64,000 bases of DNA from Palleniella muris (GCF_004792655.1 NZ_SRZC01000003.1:180220-244219); one strand, 5' to 3'; positions 7,915-17,358 are shown, counted from the first letter of the stretch. Notes: generated from the sequence alone by a model not told the origin. Numbers and translations: made by a program.

Positions 7915-8721
7915 ATGAATACCTTAATATTAAAAATTGTAGTTGTATTATCAGCATTACACTTCTACCTCCCAAGCTATGCCCAGCAGTTAACAGCTGA
8001 AGAAAAAGAACTTCTTCAGACACGTGTAAAGAACAAAGTTGATGAATACCAGTATTACCTCAAACAACTAAGTGACAAATTGTCAACAAGTCGCGCAGTG
8101 AAAGATAACGCTTACACTTTAGCTCTAAAATTGTTCATTGGAGAAGGTGAAAACTATGAAGTATCTGATGAAGACTTGTGTAGGGACGTGATAAAGAGCG
8201 CAGTACGTATGGAAATATCAAGCAAGTATCGTTCCACAAAATCACGAATTATGCAAAAACGGTATTTGATAAATCTTCGCGAGAACAGAACTTATTCGCA
8301 GATTGAAATTACAGACGCAGACGTAGTTCGTATTGATAATATCCATCGTGTTGGGAATCACTATGAGTGTATGGCATATTTTTGCCAAAATAATGTTCCA
8401 CCAGTAAAGCGTACTCAGTTAACCATAGACCAATTAAGAGCCCGTACCGCCTATTCTTATTCAAAAGCTAATTATGATTTAGCGTATGATTATTATGAAC
8501 AATTGGTAAGCAGAGCACCAACAGATGGAAATGCCGCTTACCGTATTGCACTTATGACTTTCTGGCGTAAAGGATGCAAGTACAAATTCAGAAATCGCAA
8601 ATCTGCTCAAACAAAAGCGAAAGAGTATTTGAATAAAGCAATAGCGTATGGTAGTCCTGAAATAAAAAGTAAAGCAGAGAATGTGCTGAATAATTGGAAT
8701 CAGAGGAATGTCTATTTCTAA
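7915..8721 (+). CDS. Secreted TPR-like protein next to the caspase gene
   Basis: A 268-residue protein with a signal peptide ending at SYAQ (about residue 24). It has a helical N-terminal part (residues 28-75), a middle part with charged residues, and C-terminal repeats around 187-265 (the A-Y-S-Y-S-K-A-N-Y-D-L-A-Y-D-Y-Y pattern) that look like two or three tetratricopeptide units. TPR proteins bind partners, so it may hold or regulate the neighbouring caspase-like protein. It starts 12 bases after that gene. No enzymatic motif seen. Function unknown. Confidence 0.65.
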   Translation: MNTLILKIVVVLSALHFYLPSYAQQLTAEEKELLQTRVKNKVDEYQYYLKQLSDKLSTSRAVKDNAYTLALKLFIGEGENYEVSDEDLCRDVIKSAVRMEISSKYRSTKSRIMQKRYLINLRENRTYSQIEITDADVVRIDNIHRVGNHYECMAYFCQNNVPPVKRTQLTIDQLRARTAYSYSKANYDLAYDYYEQLVSRAPTDGNAAYRIALMTFWRKGCKYKFRNRKSAQTKAKEYLNKAIAYGSPEIKSKAENVLNNWNQRNVYF

Positions 8722-8896
8722 ACTGTCCAAAACGAATATCACGCCTCCCTATCTGAATCCCTCTTGTGCTTGTCACAATTCCATTGTGCTTATTATGGAA
8801 AGTTTGCTGTATGGGACAGAAATGGATAAACTAAAATGTCAGAATCCATACGAACATTCACACAATCCTTAATAGGCAGAACTACAATCAAACAAG

Positions 8897-8940
8897 AAAT
8901 CCGCACATATTCCATTTCCCAATGGATATGTGCGGATTTA
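8897..8940 (-). terminator. Intrinsic terminator downstream of rpsP
   Basis: AAATCCGCACATAT plus CCATT on one side pairs with AATGG plus TATGTGCGGATTT on the other, with a one-base bulge and a TCCC loop. Read on the minus strand it follows the rpsP stop by about 75 bases and is followed by CTTGTTTGATTG. It may also act on rightward transcripts from the caspase cassette. Confidence 0.7.
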
Positions 8941-9014
8941 AGTTTCTTGCAGAGAAATTGCAAAAGCATTTCCTGACAAAAGATTTCTTTTGGTTTTGGA
9001 GAAGAAGAGAGAGA

Positions 9015-9539
9015 TTAAGCCTCAGCAGCTTCAGTTGTCTCTGTCTCTTCTGCTGCAGCCTCAGCCTGTGCAGCAACAGCAGCAGCCTTCTTTTCTGCTA
9101 CAGCCTTAGCCTTTGCTTCATTCTGTACCTTCTCTGCTGCAAGCTGTGTTGCCTTTGCTGCTTCCTTTGCTTTTGCAATAGCAGCCTTTGCTGCATCAAC
9201 ACCGTTTACTTTAGCCTGCTTCCAAGCGTCAAACTTCTGCTGAACAGCAGCTTCATCGAATGCGCCTTTCTTCACACCACCTTTGAGGTGCTTCATAAGA
9301 TAAACGCCCTCTTTGCTGAGGATGTTGCGTACTGTGTCTGTTGGCTGAGCACCACACTCTACCCAGTGGAGAGCACGCTCGAAATTGATGTCAACAGTTG
9401 CAGGGTTTGTGTTTGGGTTGTAAGTTCCAAGCTTCTCGATGAAACGACCGTCACGTGGAGCACGTGAATCTGCGATTACAACACTGTAGAATGCGTAGCC
9501 CTTACGACCACCACGCTGGAGGCGAATTTTTGTTGCCAT
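9015..9539 (-). CDS. rpsP: 30S ribosomal protein S16
   Basis: Residues 1-80 are a standard S16 domain ([20 protein letters not shown] start, [12 protein letters not shown] in the middle). The remaining 90 or so residues form a long Ala/Lys/Glu-rich helical extension ending in a run of Glu, Thr and Ala. Such extensions are usual in Bacteroidetes S16. It is a stand-alone gene here, without rimM or trmD neighbours. A -7 box (9620-9627) and a palindrome in the leader precede it, and a strong terminator follows. Confidence 0.97.
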   Translation of the reverse strand: MATKIRLQRGGRKGYAFYSVVIADSRAPRDGRFIEKLGTYNPNTNPATVDINFERALHWVECGAQPTDTVRNILSKEGVYLMKHLKGGVKKGAFDEAAVQQKFDAWKQAKVNGVDAAKAAIAKAKEAAKATQLAAEKVQNEAKAKAVAEKKAAAVAAQAEAAAEETETTEAAEA

Positions 9540-9559
9540 GAGTTAAATAATTGTTTTGT

Positions 9560-9575
9560 GCGGCACACGTGCCGC
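9560..9575 (-). promoter_or_regulatory. GC-rich palindrome in the rpsP leader
   Basis: GCGGCAC and GTGCCGC flank two bases, 20 bases upstream of the rpsP start codon. It stands out in AT-rich surroundings. It may be an operator or a leader hairpin used in autoregulation by S16; this is inference. Confidence 0.4.
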
Positions 9576-9619
9576 GGTTAATAATTAGATAATATGCTTC
9601 CAACACGTGAAAGTGAATG

Positions 9620-9627
9620 CAAAGTTA
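9620..9627 (-). promoter_or_regulatory. -7 box of rpsP
   Basis: TAACTTTG on the minus strand matches TAnnTTTG, about 80 bases before the start codon. No clear -33 TTTG. Confidence 0.6.
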
Positions 9628-9695
9628 CTCATTTTTAGCGAATTAACACTACATATCATTTACTGTAACAGCATATTTAATGTTTTTTTGCAGTT

Positions 9696-9848
9696 TTATG
9701 AGTAAAAATTGAAATAAATATATGCCAACCCTGCAAGAATAATGATTGTTATGATTGTGCGTATCAGGCATCCAACACATCTTTTCAGAAGCCATACTCC
9801 AATAATAAAGGCTACAATGCAGAGGGCATAATATGTTAAATTTTCCAT
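9696..9848 (-). CDS. 50-residue membrane protein
   Basis: A short open frame starting ATG GAA AAT TTA and ending Tyr-Ser-stop. It encodes one hydrophobic segment at about residues 7-21, a basic Lys-Arg-Cys loop with Cys24 and Cys27, then a second hydrophobic segment to residue 45. The N-terminal MENLTYYALCIVAF pattern and the codon use look genuine. It lies between the pseudouridine synthase gene and rpsP, all on the minus strand. No function can be assigned. Confidence 0.55.
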   Translation of the reverse strand: MENLTYYALCIVAFIIGVWLLKRCVGCLIRTIITIIILAGLAYIYFNFYS

Positions 9849-9924
9849 GTTATATTATTTGATTTGTGGTTTTGCTTGTTCCTGCAGACTGTAGATTCAT
9901 ATTTATAAAACAGAATGTCAGTAG

Positions 9925-10815
9925 TTACTTGAAAAGTCTACGGAAAGTGGAAGGTATCGGGGTTGAAAATTCCATTGGTTCGCGTGTGACAGGATGATAG
10001 AAGCACAGCATATATGCATGTAGGCACAGGCGGTGCAATGGGTCATCCCCATTGCCATACTTCACATCTCCACATACAGGATGCCCAAGGTCGGCTGTAT
10101 GCACACGAATCTGGTTTTTGCGTCCTGTTTCCAATTTATATTCTACAAGCGAATGCTCAGTTGTGCGTGCTAAAGTCTTATAATGTGTCACAGCATATTT
10201 TCCACCATTGTCTACAGGAGAACTGTAAGTCACGTATGCTTTGTTATCCTTCAGCCAGTTTGCAACAGTACCTTGGTCCTCCTCCATCTCACCGGACACC
10301 ACAGCAACATATCTACGGTCAAATACTATATCATGCCAATTGTGCTCAAGTATCTGCTCAGTTTCCATATCTTTTGCATAGACCATCAATCCACTTGTAT
10401 CACGGTCAAGGCGGTGGACAGTATGCGCACGACACTTTTGTCTGGTTTTGCAGAAATATTCATCAAGGACAGTTTTGACATTAAGTGTTGTGTGTGCACC
10501 TGCCATGGAAAGTATTCCAGGCATTTTCTCCACAACAATAAGATAGCGGTCTTCATAGACTATTTTAACCCACTTTGACTTGAATGTGTCATTACGCTTT
10601 GACTTTGAGATAGCGAGTTTCATTCCACGCTTTAATGGATAGTCGAACTGAGTGACAGTCTTGCCGCCAACTTTTATTCCCCTCCCCTGCAAAGTATCCT
10701 TTATCTTATTGCGTGACATTTTCACGTTTTTCAAGAGATACTCAAGTAATGGAGCTTCATACTCGACCTGAATATAAGAATAATCCTGTGGGGTGTTGTT
10801 ATAGTAATGTTTCAT
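9925..10815 (-). CDS. RluA-family 23S rRNA/tRNA pseudouridine synthase
   Basis: A 296-residue enzyme that isomerises uridine to pseudouridine in structured RNA. Residues 15-75 form an S4-like RNA-binding domain. The catalytic domain follows with HRLDRDTSG at 134-142, in which Asp137 is the nucleophile, and the GRKNQIRVH motif near residue 240. The overall length fits the RluA/RluD family, but which base it modifies cannot be read from the sequence. It is 27 bases downstream of the dihydroorotase gene and probably co-transcribed with it. Confidence 0.93.
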   Translation of the reverse strand: MKHYYNNTPQDYSYIQVEYEAPLLEYLLKNVKMSRNKIKDTLQGRGIKVGGKTVTQFDYPLKRGMKLAISKSKRNDTFKSKWVKIVYEDRYLIVVEKMPGILSMAGAHTTLNVKTVLDEYFCKTRQKCRAHTVHRLDRDTSGLMVYAKDMETEQILEHNWHDIVFDRRYVAVVSGEMEEDQGTVANWLKDNKAYVTYSSPVDNGGKYAVTHYKTLARTTEHSLVEYKLETGRKNQIRVHTADLGHPVCGDVKYGNGDDPLHRLCLHAYMLCFYHPVTREPMEFSTPIPSTFRRLFK

Positions 10816-10842
10816 ATTCTCTTTATTAAAACTATTATACGA

Positions 10843-12219
10843 CTAACGGAAAAGAACCTCCTCACCATGCGATTCTTCATCAAACACACCGTCAGCAAAA
10901 ATATGATTACCATTGCATAATGTGTGGATTACACGCCAACTGAAAGTCTTTCCCTCCAACGGACTCCAATGACATTTGCTTTGCACATCAGCAGCAGAAA
11001 GTGTCCATTCCGGCACATTCTTTGAAACAATGGCTATGTCCGCCTTATAGTTCTCACGAAGGAAGCCACGGTCCCGAATACAGAATAGCCGTGCCGGATT
11101 ATGGCACATCAACTCTACCATACGTTCTATTGACAACACTCCCTCATCAACAAGCGACAACATTGTCACCAAAGAAAACTGCAACATTGGCATTCCAGAC
11201 ATTGCTCTTGCTGCACCTCCTTTCTTTTCCTCAAGAGTATGTGGAGCATGGTCAGTTCCTATGGTAAATACAGTTCCATTGGAAAGTCCTTTACGCAATG
11301 CTTCCCTATCAGCAAACCCTTTTATTGCAGGGTTACATTTTATACGTGTTCCCAAGGTTTCGTAATCCTTATCACAGAACATCAAATGGCTTACTGTTGC
11401 TTCGCATGTTATTTGTGGAAGACTGCTGTCATGAGTTCCTTCACATACATAGTTGGCATTAAGTTCACTCACAAGAGCAAGTTCCTCTTGTGTTGAGACG
11501 TGAGCCAAATGAAAATGTGTACCATATTTTTTTGCGAGTTCCAACCCTTTTGTCGCAGACACAATACATGCTTCTTTTGAGCGTATGACAGGATGTAATG
11601 TAACATGCGGGTCTTCACCATATTGTACTTTGGCTTTCTCCATATTGGAGTTTATGATGTCAGTATCCTCGCAGTGTGCCATCAATGGCAGGGACAGCTC
11701 TTTTGACACTCTGAATATATTTTCCAATGATTTTCCACTATCTACAAGCATGTTTCCTGTGGAACTACCCATAAATAGCTTTATCCCAGGAATGCGGTGG
11801 CGGTCAAGACCGGAAAACAATTCTACATTATCATTCGTTGCACCGAAAAAGAAACTGTAATTGACATGACTCTGCCCCTCTGCAATACGGAACTTTTCCT
11901 CCAAAGCCTCCAGAGTTGTTGTTTGAGGTTGAGTGTTAGGCATATCGAAATATGTCGTCACTCCCCCGTAAGCAGCAGCGCGGCTTTCACTTTCAATGTC
12001 AGCCTTGTGGGTAAGTCCAGGCTCTCTGAAGTGCACATGAGTGTCTATCACTCCTGGAATAACAAAACACCCCGTGGCGTCTATTTCCTTATCATAAACA
12101 CCACGGGGAGTATTTTCCAACGGCAGAACAGACTTTATCCTGTCATTCTCTATAATAATGTTGCCAGCAAAAGACTGTCCTTCATTGACAACAGTGCCAT
12201 TCTTTATAAGTGTTCTCAA
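10843..12219 (-). CDS. pyrC: Dihydroorotase, class I type
   Basis: A 458-residue zinc hydrolase that cyclises carbamoyl-aspartate to dihydroorotate, step three of pyrimidine synthesis. Metal ligands are visible at HVHFREPG (His61, His63), further His residues near 180 and 240, and the catalytic Asp in GTDHAPHT near residue 322. The length and the FREPG motif place it in the class I branch, like PyrC of Gram-positives. carAB, the first step of the pathway, is 10 kb to the right on the same strand. It is 21 bases downstream of the DUF4369 lipoprotein gene. Confidence 0.95.
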   Translation of the reverse strand: MRTLIKNGTVVNEGQSFAGNIIIENDRIKSVLPLENTPRGVYDKEIDATGCFVIPGVIDTHVHFREPGLTHKADIESESRAAAYGGVTTYFDMPNTQPQTTTLEALEEKFRIAEGQSHVNYSFFFGATNDNVELFSGLDRHRIPGIKLFMGSSTGNMLVDSGKSLENIFRVSKELSLPLMAHCEDTDIINSNMEKAKVQYGEDPHVTLHPVIRSKEACIVSATKGLELAKKYGTHFHLAHVSTQEELALVSELNANYVCEGTHDSSLPQITCEATVSHLMFCDKDYETLGTRIKCNPAIKGFADREALRKGLSNGTVFTIGTDHAPHTLEEKKGGAARAMSGMPMLQFSLVTMLSLVDEGVLSIERMVELMCHNPARLFCIRDRGFLRENYKADIAIVSKNVPEWTLSAADVQSKCHWSPLEGKTFSWRVIHTLCNGNHIFADGVFDEESHGEEVLFR

Positions 12220-12240
12220 TGTTATTTCTTATTAATAGTC

Positions 12241-13023
12241 CTACTCTACCGGAGTTGCCATATCAGCCGGAGTCGGCGGCATGGATTCAGTTGAACTTAT
12301 AGGAGCTTGTGGCTGAGGAGCCGGAGTTTCCATACCGTTCATTATATTCTGGTTACGCTGTGCAGCGTCCATATAATCCTTCACATAGCTGTCAGTCTTG
12401 AACGTATCTGTCGCTTTACTCATTATGTCTTCTATCCATGGGGTCAACTCCGGATACTCATATACAGACGTAATCATCATAAACACGCCAGGACCGAGGA
12501 TATTGTCAAAATTATCACATATAAATCCTGTTATCAACTTATCCTGCGCTACAGCTATACGCTCAGCATCAGCAGTAAGATTCTTATAGACATCATTCAT
12601 ATCTGCACCATCCATAATCGCTTGGTTCTCACGATGTGAAAGGTCGTTATACTGACTTTGCAGTCTATTGTAGTTGTCTATAAAATGTGACAGTTTGTCA
12701 TTAAGCGCAGTGCCTGTACAGTTCTGCTTTGTATTATTAAGCTGAATGGATATTTTACCTTCCTCCAGAACTATAGGCATGACACTTTCGTTATCCATAA
12801 ATATAGTTGCCATATATACTGAATCTGTTGAGCCAGAGAACTTGAACTGTCCATGTACAACCTCACAAGAGTCAATATTCTTCAGTTCACCGTTCTTGAT
12901 AGCTTTCAAATACAGCATCTGACCATCAAGTGTAGATATGTTAGAAGTTCCCTGCACCTCAAACGTCTTAGCGCAGGAAGTACAAGTCAAAACTGTCAGT
13001 ATGGTGTATAGTATTTTATTCAT
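12241..13023 (-). CDS. DUF4369 lipoprotein
   Basis: The ATG at 13023 is chosen because it gives a lipoprotein signal (MNKILYTILTVLTCTSC, lipidated Cys17); the frame remains open upstream but that part has no coding character. The mature part begins with a DUF4369 domain (about residues 22-115), a beta-rich module common in Bacteroidetes, often next to thioredoxin-like domains. Here no CxxC thioredoxin domain follows. Instead there is a helical region and a Pro-rich tail (residues 228-258). A -7 box lies 37 bases upstream. Exact function unknown. Confidence 0.75.
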   Translation of the reverse strand: MNKILYTILTVLTCTSCAKTFEVQGTSNISTLDGQMLYLKAIKNGELKNIDSCEVVHGQFKFSGSTDSVYMATIFMDNESVMPIVLEEGKISIQLNNTKQNCTGTALNDKLSHFIDNYNRLQSQYNDLSHRENQAIMDGADMNDVYKNLTADAERIAVAQDKLITGFICDNFDNILGPGVFMMITSVYEYPELTPWIEDIMSKATDTFKTDSYVKDYMDAAQRNQNIMNGMETPAPQPQAPISSTESMPPTPADMATPVE

Positions 13024-13059
13024 CGAATTAAGGTAAAAAATATAAGTGCTTTTGCGTTG

Positions 13060-13067
13060 CAAAGGTA
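13060..13067 (-). promoter_or_regulatory. -7 box of the DUF4369-pyrC transcript
   Basis: TACCTTTG on the minus strand, within GTACCTTTGC, 37 bases before the start at 13023. Confidence 0.55.
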
Positions 13068-13142
13068 CTATGATATATTCAAGAATGAAAAAAAATTTAT
13101 TCAATTTAATTTTCTCCCACCATGTTTTATAGGTTTTTAAGA

Positions 13143-13577
13143 CTATTTTTTCATCTCTGACGTTATTCTGTGAGTCGTATACATCTGCAATATTGCACCA
13201 ACAAGAAGCAGCACAACCCAATTGTTGTGAACAAACTGGATATATGTGAAATAACCGTCAATACTGCTGGCAATGAGTGGACGCAGGAAATGATAAACAT
13301 TTTCAACCATCAACAGACCGGCTAAAACAAAACAAATTCCGGAAACAAGCTGGATAGAATACAACCGTCTGAGTGTCAATGTTCCGTTATCAGTAGCATC
13401 CCTACGCTGTGCTACAACATACGCAACAGAACCTATTATATATGTCCATGGTACAATTTTCGCAGCAACAGAAGCCCAATCATGTCCCGACATTAGCATT
13501 GAAGCCACGAGAAGACCTGTACTTATTACCATCAGAAGCCCACCGATGAGCATAACTATACCATTTGATTTATTCAT
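13143..13577 (-). CDS. Four-span membrane protein of unknown function
   Basis: 144 residues from the ATG at 13577. Four hydrophobic stretches (about residues 6-26, 37-55, 75-92 and 115-135) with short charged loops. The start overlaps the end of the FtsB/DivIC-like gene by 8 bases, so the two are translationally coupled. This pairing suggests a role near the division machinery or envelope, but there is no diagnostic motif. Confidence 0.7.
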   Translation of the reverse strand: MNKSNGIVMLIGGLLMVISTGLLVASMLMSGHDWASVAAKIVPWTYIIGSVAYVVAQRRDATDNGTLTLRRLYSIQLVSGICFVLAGLLMVENVYHFLRPLIASSIDGYFTYIQFVHNNWVVLLLVGAILQMYTTHRITSEMKK

Positions 13578-13917
13578 TTTCTTCTTCACTTTTATTCGTT
13601 TGGAAATCGTTGATATAACGCGGATCTGTACTGAGCACAAAGATATCCTCGTTGTCTGTCTTCATAAAATAACGTTCACGAGCTATGCGCTCTATGTTTC
13701 TTGGATTACGCTCAAGGTCACGTAGCTGGCTTTTGTCTTTCTCGTAAATCTTGGTGTATTTTTCTATCTCTGACTGCAAATCCAAAATCTCATATTGGAG
13801 CAATACACGATGATAGAGGCTGTTGGAATCCGCAAAACCGACGACAATGGTGCCAATAACGAAAGTTATCAGATATTTATATCGTGAAAGGATGCTATGT
13901 ATCGCCGCTCTATTCAT
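13570..13917 (-). CDS. FtsB/DivIC-like septum formation initiator
   Basis: A 115-residue bitopic protein: a short cytoplasmic N-terminus, one membrane helix (about 14-30), then a coiled coil (about 38-75) and an ERIARERYFM motif near residues 75-85, which is the hallmark of the FtsB/DivIC family. These proteins join FtsL and FtsQ at the division site. A -7 box TACTTTTG lies at 13946-13953. A coupled membrane-protein gene follows. Confidence 0.85.
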   Translation of the reverse strand: MNRAAIHSILSRYKYLITFVIGTIVVGFADSNSLYHRVLLQYEILDLQSEIEKYTKIYEKDKSQLRDLERNPRNIERIARERYFMKTDNEDIFVLSTDPRYINDFQTNKSEEENE

Positions 13918-13945
13918 GAAAACACATTACAAAAAATCATCTTTG

Positions 13946-13953
13946 CAAAAGTA
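13946..13953 (-). promoter_or_regulatory. -7 box of the ftsB-like gene
   Basis: TACTTTTG on the minus strand matches TAnnTTTG and is 29 bases before the start codon. Confidence 0.5.
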
Positions 13954-14075
13954 CGCAAATTTCCTGTACTTTTCCACCACCAAGCGCAATAATTAAGATT
14001 TGTTTGTAAAATCACCTGTTCCTTATAATTTCTTAATTTATCAAATACCTTATTTAATATCTCATCCATTTTTCG

Positions 14076-14083
14076 TAACTTTG
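14076..14083 (+). promoter_or_regulatory. -7 box of dnaX
   Basis: TAACTTTG, 30 bases before the dnaX ATG. It is divergent from the ftsB-like promoter 120 bases away. Confidence 0.55.
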
Positions 14084-14113
14084 CGAAAAATAACAATAAC
14101 CGACAACTGAATT

Positions 14114-15916
14114 ATGGAATACCAAGTTTCAGCACGCAAATACCGCCCCATGTCCTTCGCATCTGTCGTAGGACAGGAAGCTCTGACTACCACGCTGAAA
14201 AACGCTATCAAGTCTGGAAAACTTGCACACGCATTTCTTTTCTGCGGTCCACGTGGTGTGGGAAAAACAACATGTGCACGCATTTTCGCAAAAACCATCA
14301 ATTGTGAGAACCCTTCTGCCGACGGTGAAGCTTGTGGAGAGTGTGAGAGTTGCAAGGCTTTTGCAGAGCAACGCTCCTACAACATCTTCGAACTTGACGC
14401 TGCATCAAACAATTCTGTCGAGAACATTAAGCAACTGATGGAGCAGACACGCATTCCACCACAAGTTGGCAGATACAAAGTCTTCATCATCGATGAGGTC
14501 CATATGCTTTCCACACAGGCATTCAACGCATTCCTAAAGACACTTGAGGAACCGCCATCTTACGTTATATTCATCCTTGCAACGACAGAGAAGAACAAAC
14601 TTCTCCCGACAATCCTATCGCGCTGCCAGATTTATGACTTCGACAGAATGACAGTACCAAACACTGTCAATCATCTGAAAATGGTTGCCGAAAGGGAAGG
14701 ATATACCTATGAGGAGGAGGCTTTAGAAGTCATTGCAGAAAAAGCGGACGGCGGAATGCGCGACGCTCTTTCCATCTTTGACCAGGCAGCATCATTCTGT
14801 CAGGGAGACATAACATTGGAAAAAGTTGTCAAAGACCTTAACCTCCTGGATATAGAAAACTATTTCCAAATTGTAGACCTTGCACTCCAAAACAAATGTG
14901 CGGAGACAATGGTATTGCTCAACAGAATGCTTTCCGACGGTATGGATGGCGGAAACATTGTCAGCGGACTTGCCGAACACATACGCAACGTGATGATGTC
15001 AAAGGATGCACAGACCATCCCGCTCCTTGAGACAAGCAAACGTTATGCACAGCGTTATCAGGAGCAAGCGCAAAAATGCTCAGCCATGTTCCTCTACAAG
15101 GCTCTGCAGATACTTACGCGCTGCGACCTTAACTACCGCCAAAGCAGCAACAAGCGACTTCTCGTCGAACTTACACTCATAGAAGTCGCCCAGATAACAC
15201 AACCGGCAGACAGCAGCGACGGTGCGCCCCGTCTGGGGCGAAGATTGAAATCCCTGTTTAAGAACATCACTCCCAAACAGCCTAAACCGGCAGAGCAGGT
15301 GGCCGGGGCTGTGACTTCCTCGCAGAACGCAGAGCAGACAGCACAGCAAGGAAGCGGAGTAACCGTATCTGCAACAAATGCCGGAACAGCAGTCTCAGAG
15401 AACAAGCATCATGATATGGCAAAGACCGCTACCGGTATGCCAAAAATGAAACTCGGTGCGCTTGGCGGAACATTCAGTTCTCTTACCAAAAAGGACAATG
15501 TACAAGCCGCCAACGTAGAAACAAAGGTTATAGACAACGGCAAAGCAAAAGTTTTCAACAATGACGAACTTGCATTGCAATGGATGGCTATGTGCAACCG
15601 CATGGCACAGAAACGCGAATACATCGGGCTTGCAACAAGCATGCGGAACCTTGAACCACACATCACGGACTTTCCGAATGTGGAAATAGTCGTTACAAAC
15701 AGTATCCTACTTGACCAACTGAAGCAAATCCATACAAGGATTTGGGCAACACTGGCAAAAGAACTTGCAAATTCCGAGATAAACATATCCTACCGTCTGG
15801 CTGAGAACACGGAACTAAAGAAAATCCTCACACCGCCGGAACTATTTGCGAAATTCAAGAGCCAACTGCCATCGTTCAATTTCCTTGTCAAGGAACTTGG
15901 TCTCGAACTCATGTAG
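14114..15916 (+). CDS. dnaX: DNA polymerase III subunit gamma/tau
   Basis: The 600-residue clamp-loader ATPase of the replisome. Walker A GPRGVGKT is at 45-52, the zinc site uses Cys64, Cys74, Cys77 and Cys80, the Walker B DEVHM is near 127, and the SRC sensor motif follows near 170. Residues beyond about 375 form a low-complexity Gln/Ala/Thr linker and then a C-terminal tau-like domain that would bind polymerase alpha. No A-rich slippery site of the E. coli type was noticed. A MATE transporter gene follows 72 bases downstream. Confidence 0.96.
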   Translation: MEYQVSARKYRPMSFASVVGQEALTTTLKNAIKSGKLAHAFLFCGPRGVGKTTCARIFAKTINCENPSADGEACGECESCKAFAEQRSYNIFELDAASNNSVENIKQLMEQTRIPPQVGRYKVFIIDEVHMLSTQAFNAFLKTLEEPPSYVIFILATTEKNKLLPTILSRCQIYDFDRMTVPNTVNHLKMVAEREGYTYEEEALEVIAEKADGGMRDALSIFDQAASFCQGDITLEKVVKDLNLLDIENYFQIVDLALQNKCAETMVLLNRMLSDGMDGGNIVSGLAEHIRNVMMSKDAQTIPLLETSKRYAQRYQEQAQKCSAMFLYKALQILTRCDLNYRQSSNKRLLVELTLIEVAQITQPADSSDGAPRLGRRLKSLFKNITPKQPKPAEQVAGAVTSSQNAEQTAQQGSGVTVSATNAGTAVSENKHHDMAKTATGMPKMKLGALGGTFSSLTKKDNVQAANVETKVIDNGKAKVFNNDELALQWMAMCNRMAQKREYIGLATSMRNLEPHITDFPNVEIVVTNSILLDQLKQIHTRIWATLAKELANSEINISYRLAENTELKKILTPPELFAKFKSQLPSFNFLVKELGLELM

Positions 15917-15988
15917 CAATATGCACATTGCCGGTTGGACCTCCCCTCACATTCCTGCATAGAATTTTCCGGCTCACATCCTTTCGCC

Positions 15989-17299
15989 ATGAACAGACAA
16001 ATCCTCGACATTGCCCTCCCCAGCATAATCTCCAACATAACAGTACCACTGCTCGGACTGATAGATGTCGCAATCACAGGACATCTCGGCTCGCCTGCGT
16101 ACATTGGGGCTATCGCTGTCGGAGGAACACTGTTCAATATCATATATTGGATGTTTGCTTTCCTGCGAATGGGAACAAGCGGCATGACTGCGCAAGCCTA
16201 TGGCAGGAAAGACTTTCAGGAGATAAGGAAACACCTTTTGTGCAGTCTTGGAATTGCATTGTTGATATCCATCATACTTATAGCACTGGCAGCTGTTGTC
16301 AGAGAGACAGCTTTATTCTTTATCGCTCCATCAGCAGAGGTTGGTGATTTTGCACGCATATACTTCAATATAGGTATATTTGGAGCGCCAGCATCATTGG
16401 GATTGTTCGCTATCAACGGCTGGCTTATAGGAATGCAGAATTCCCGCACACCGATGTTCGTAGCCATAGCACAGAACATTTTGAACATCGTCATCAGCCT
16501 TTCCCTTGTCTATGGACTCGGAATGAAAGTCGAAGGAATAGCTTTAGGGACCGTGACAGCGCAATGGGGCGGCTTTGTCATGGCTCTCTTCATGCTAAAA
16601 AAGCAATATCAGAATATTCTTTTCTCCAACACTTGCCGGCTTACAGATGCCATAAAATTGATTTCCAGAAACGATTTATCCATATTTTTCTCAATAAATA
16701 AAGATATATTCCTCAGGACAATCTGCCTTATCACTGTGCATTTCACATTCATTGCGGCAGGCTCACGACTCGGTGATACGGCACTTGCCGTCAACACAAT
16801 CCTCATGCAGCTGTTCACACTATACAGCTATTTCATGGACGGCTTCGCATTTGCAGGAGAAGCTCTTGCCGGCAAGACCATAGGGGCACAGGACAGAAAA
16901 AGCTACAACCTTGTTGTACGCAATCTGTTCATTTGGGGAGGCATAATGATTGCTGCATTCACATTGACATACCTTATCGGAGGACAATGGTTCATCAGTA
17001 TGCTGACAGATGATGCCGATGTGCGCAACTCCGCAATGGACTACAGGCTGTGGATTCTCCTGTTCCCAATATGTGGCATGGCGGCGTTCATCTGGGACGG
17101 CATCTACATTGGTGCTGCTGCCACACGCTACATGCTGCTGTCCACAGCTATAGGAATGGCGATGTTTCTGTCTCTCAACTACATACTCTACCCTACTTTG
17201 AAAAATCACGGACTGTGGGCAGCATTCAACTGCTACCTTTTTATCCGTGGAGCAATCTTGACAGCAACAAGAAAAAAAGTATTCCGCTCAACAGTATAG
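15989..17299 (+). CDS. MATE-family efflux transporter
   Basis: 436 residues from ATG 15989. The frame is open upstream, but the first 18 residues are not membrane-like and the chosen start gives the typical N-terminus of the family (MNRQILDIALPSIISNITVP). Twelve hydrophobic helices arranged as two bundles can be followed, with the G-x-x-G-x-G-S/A patterns of NorM/DinF proteins. These exchange Na+ or H+ for cationic drugs or other organic compounds; the substrate cannot be told. It probably shares the dnaX transcript. Confidence 0.9.
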   Translation: MNRQILDIALPSIISNITVPLLGLIDVAITGHLGSPAYIGAIAVGGTLFNIIYWMFAFLRMGTSGMTAQAYGRKDFQEIRKHLLCSLGIALLISIILIALAAVVRETALFFIAPSAEVGDFARIYFNIGIFGAPASLGLFAINGWLIGMQNSRTPMFVAIAQNILNIVISLSLVYGLGMKVEGIALGTVTAQWGGFVMALFMLKKQYQNILFSNTCRLTDAIKLISRNDLSIFFSINKDIFLRTICLITVHFTFIAAGSRLGDTALAVNTILMQLFTLYSYFMDGFAFAGEALAGKTIGAQDRKSYNLVVRNLFIWGGIMIAAFTLTYLIGGQWFISMLTDDADVRNSAMDYRLWILLFPICGMAAFIWDGIYIGAAATRYMLLSTAIGMAMFLSLNYILYPTLKNHGLWAAFNCYLFIRGAILTATRKKVFRSTV

Positions 17300-17358
17300 A
17301 CATTGTATGTCTGTAAGAATACATAGTATAATCCAACATCCTATTAACTAAACACAAA

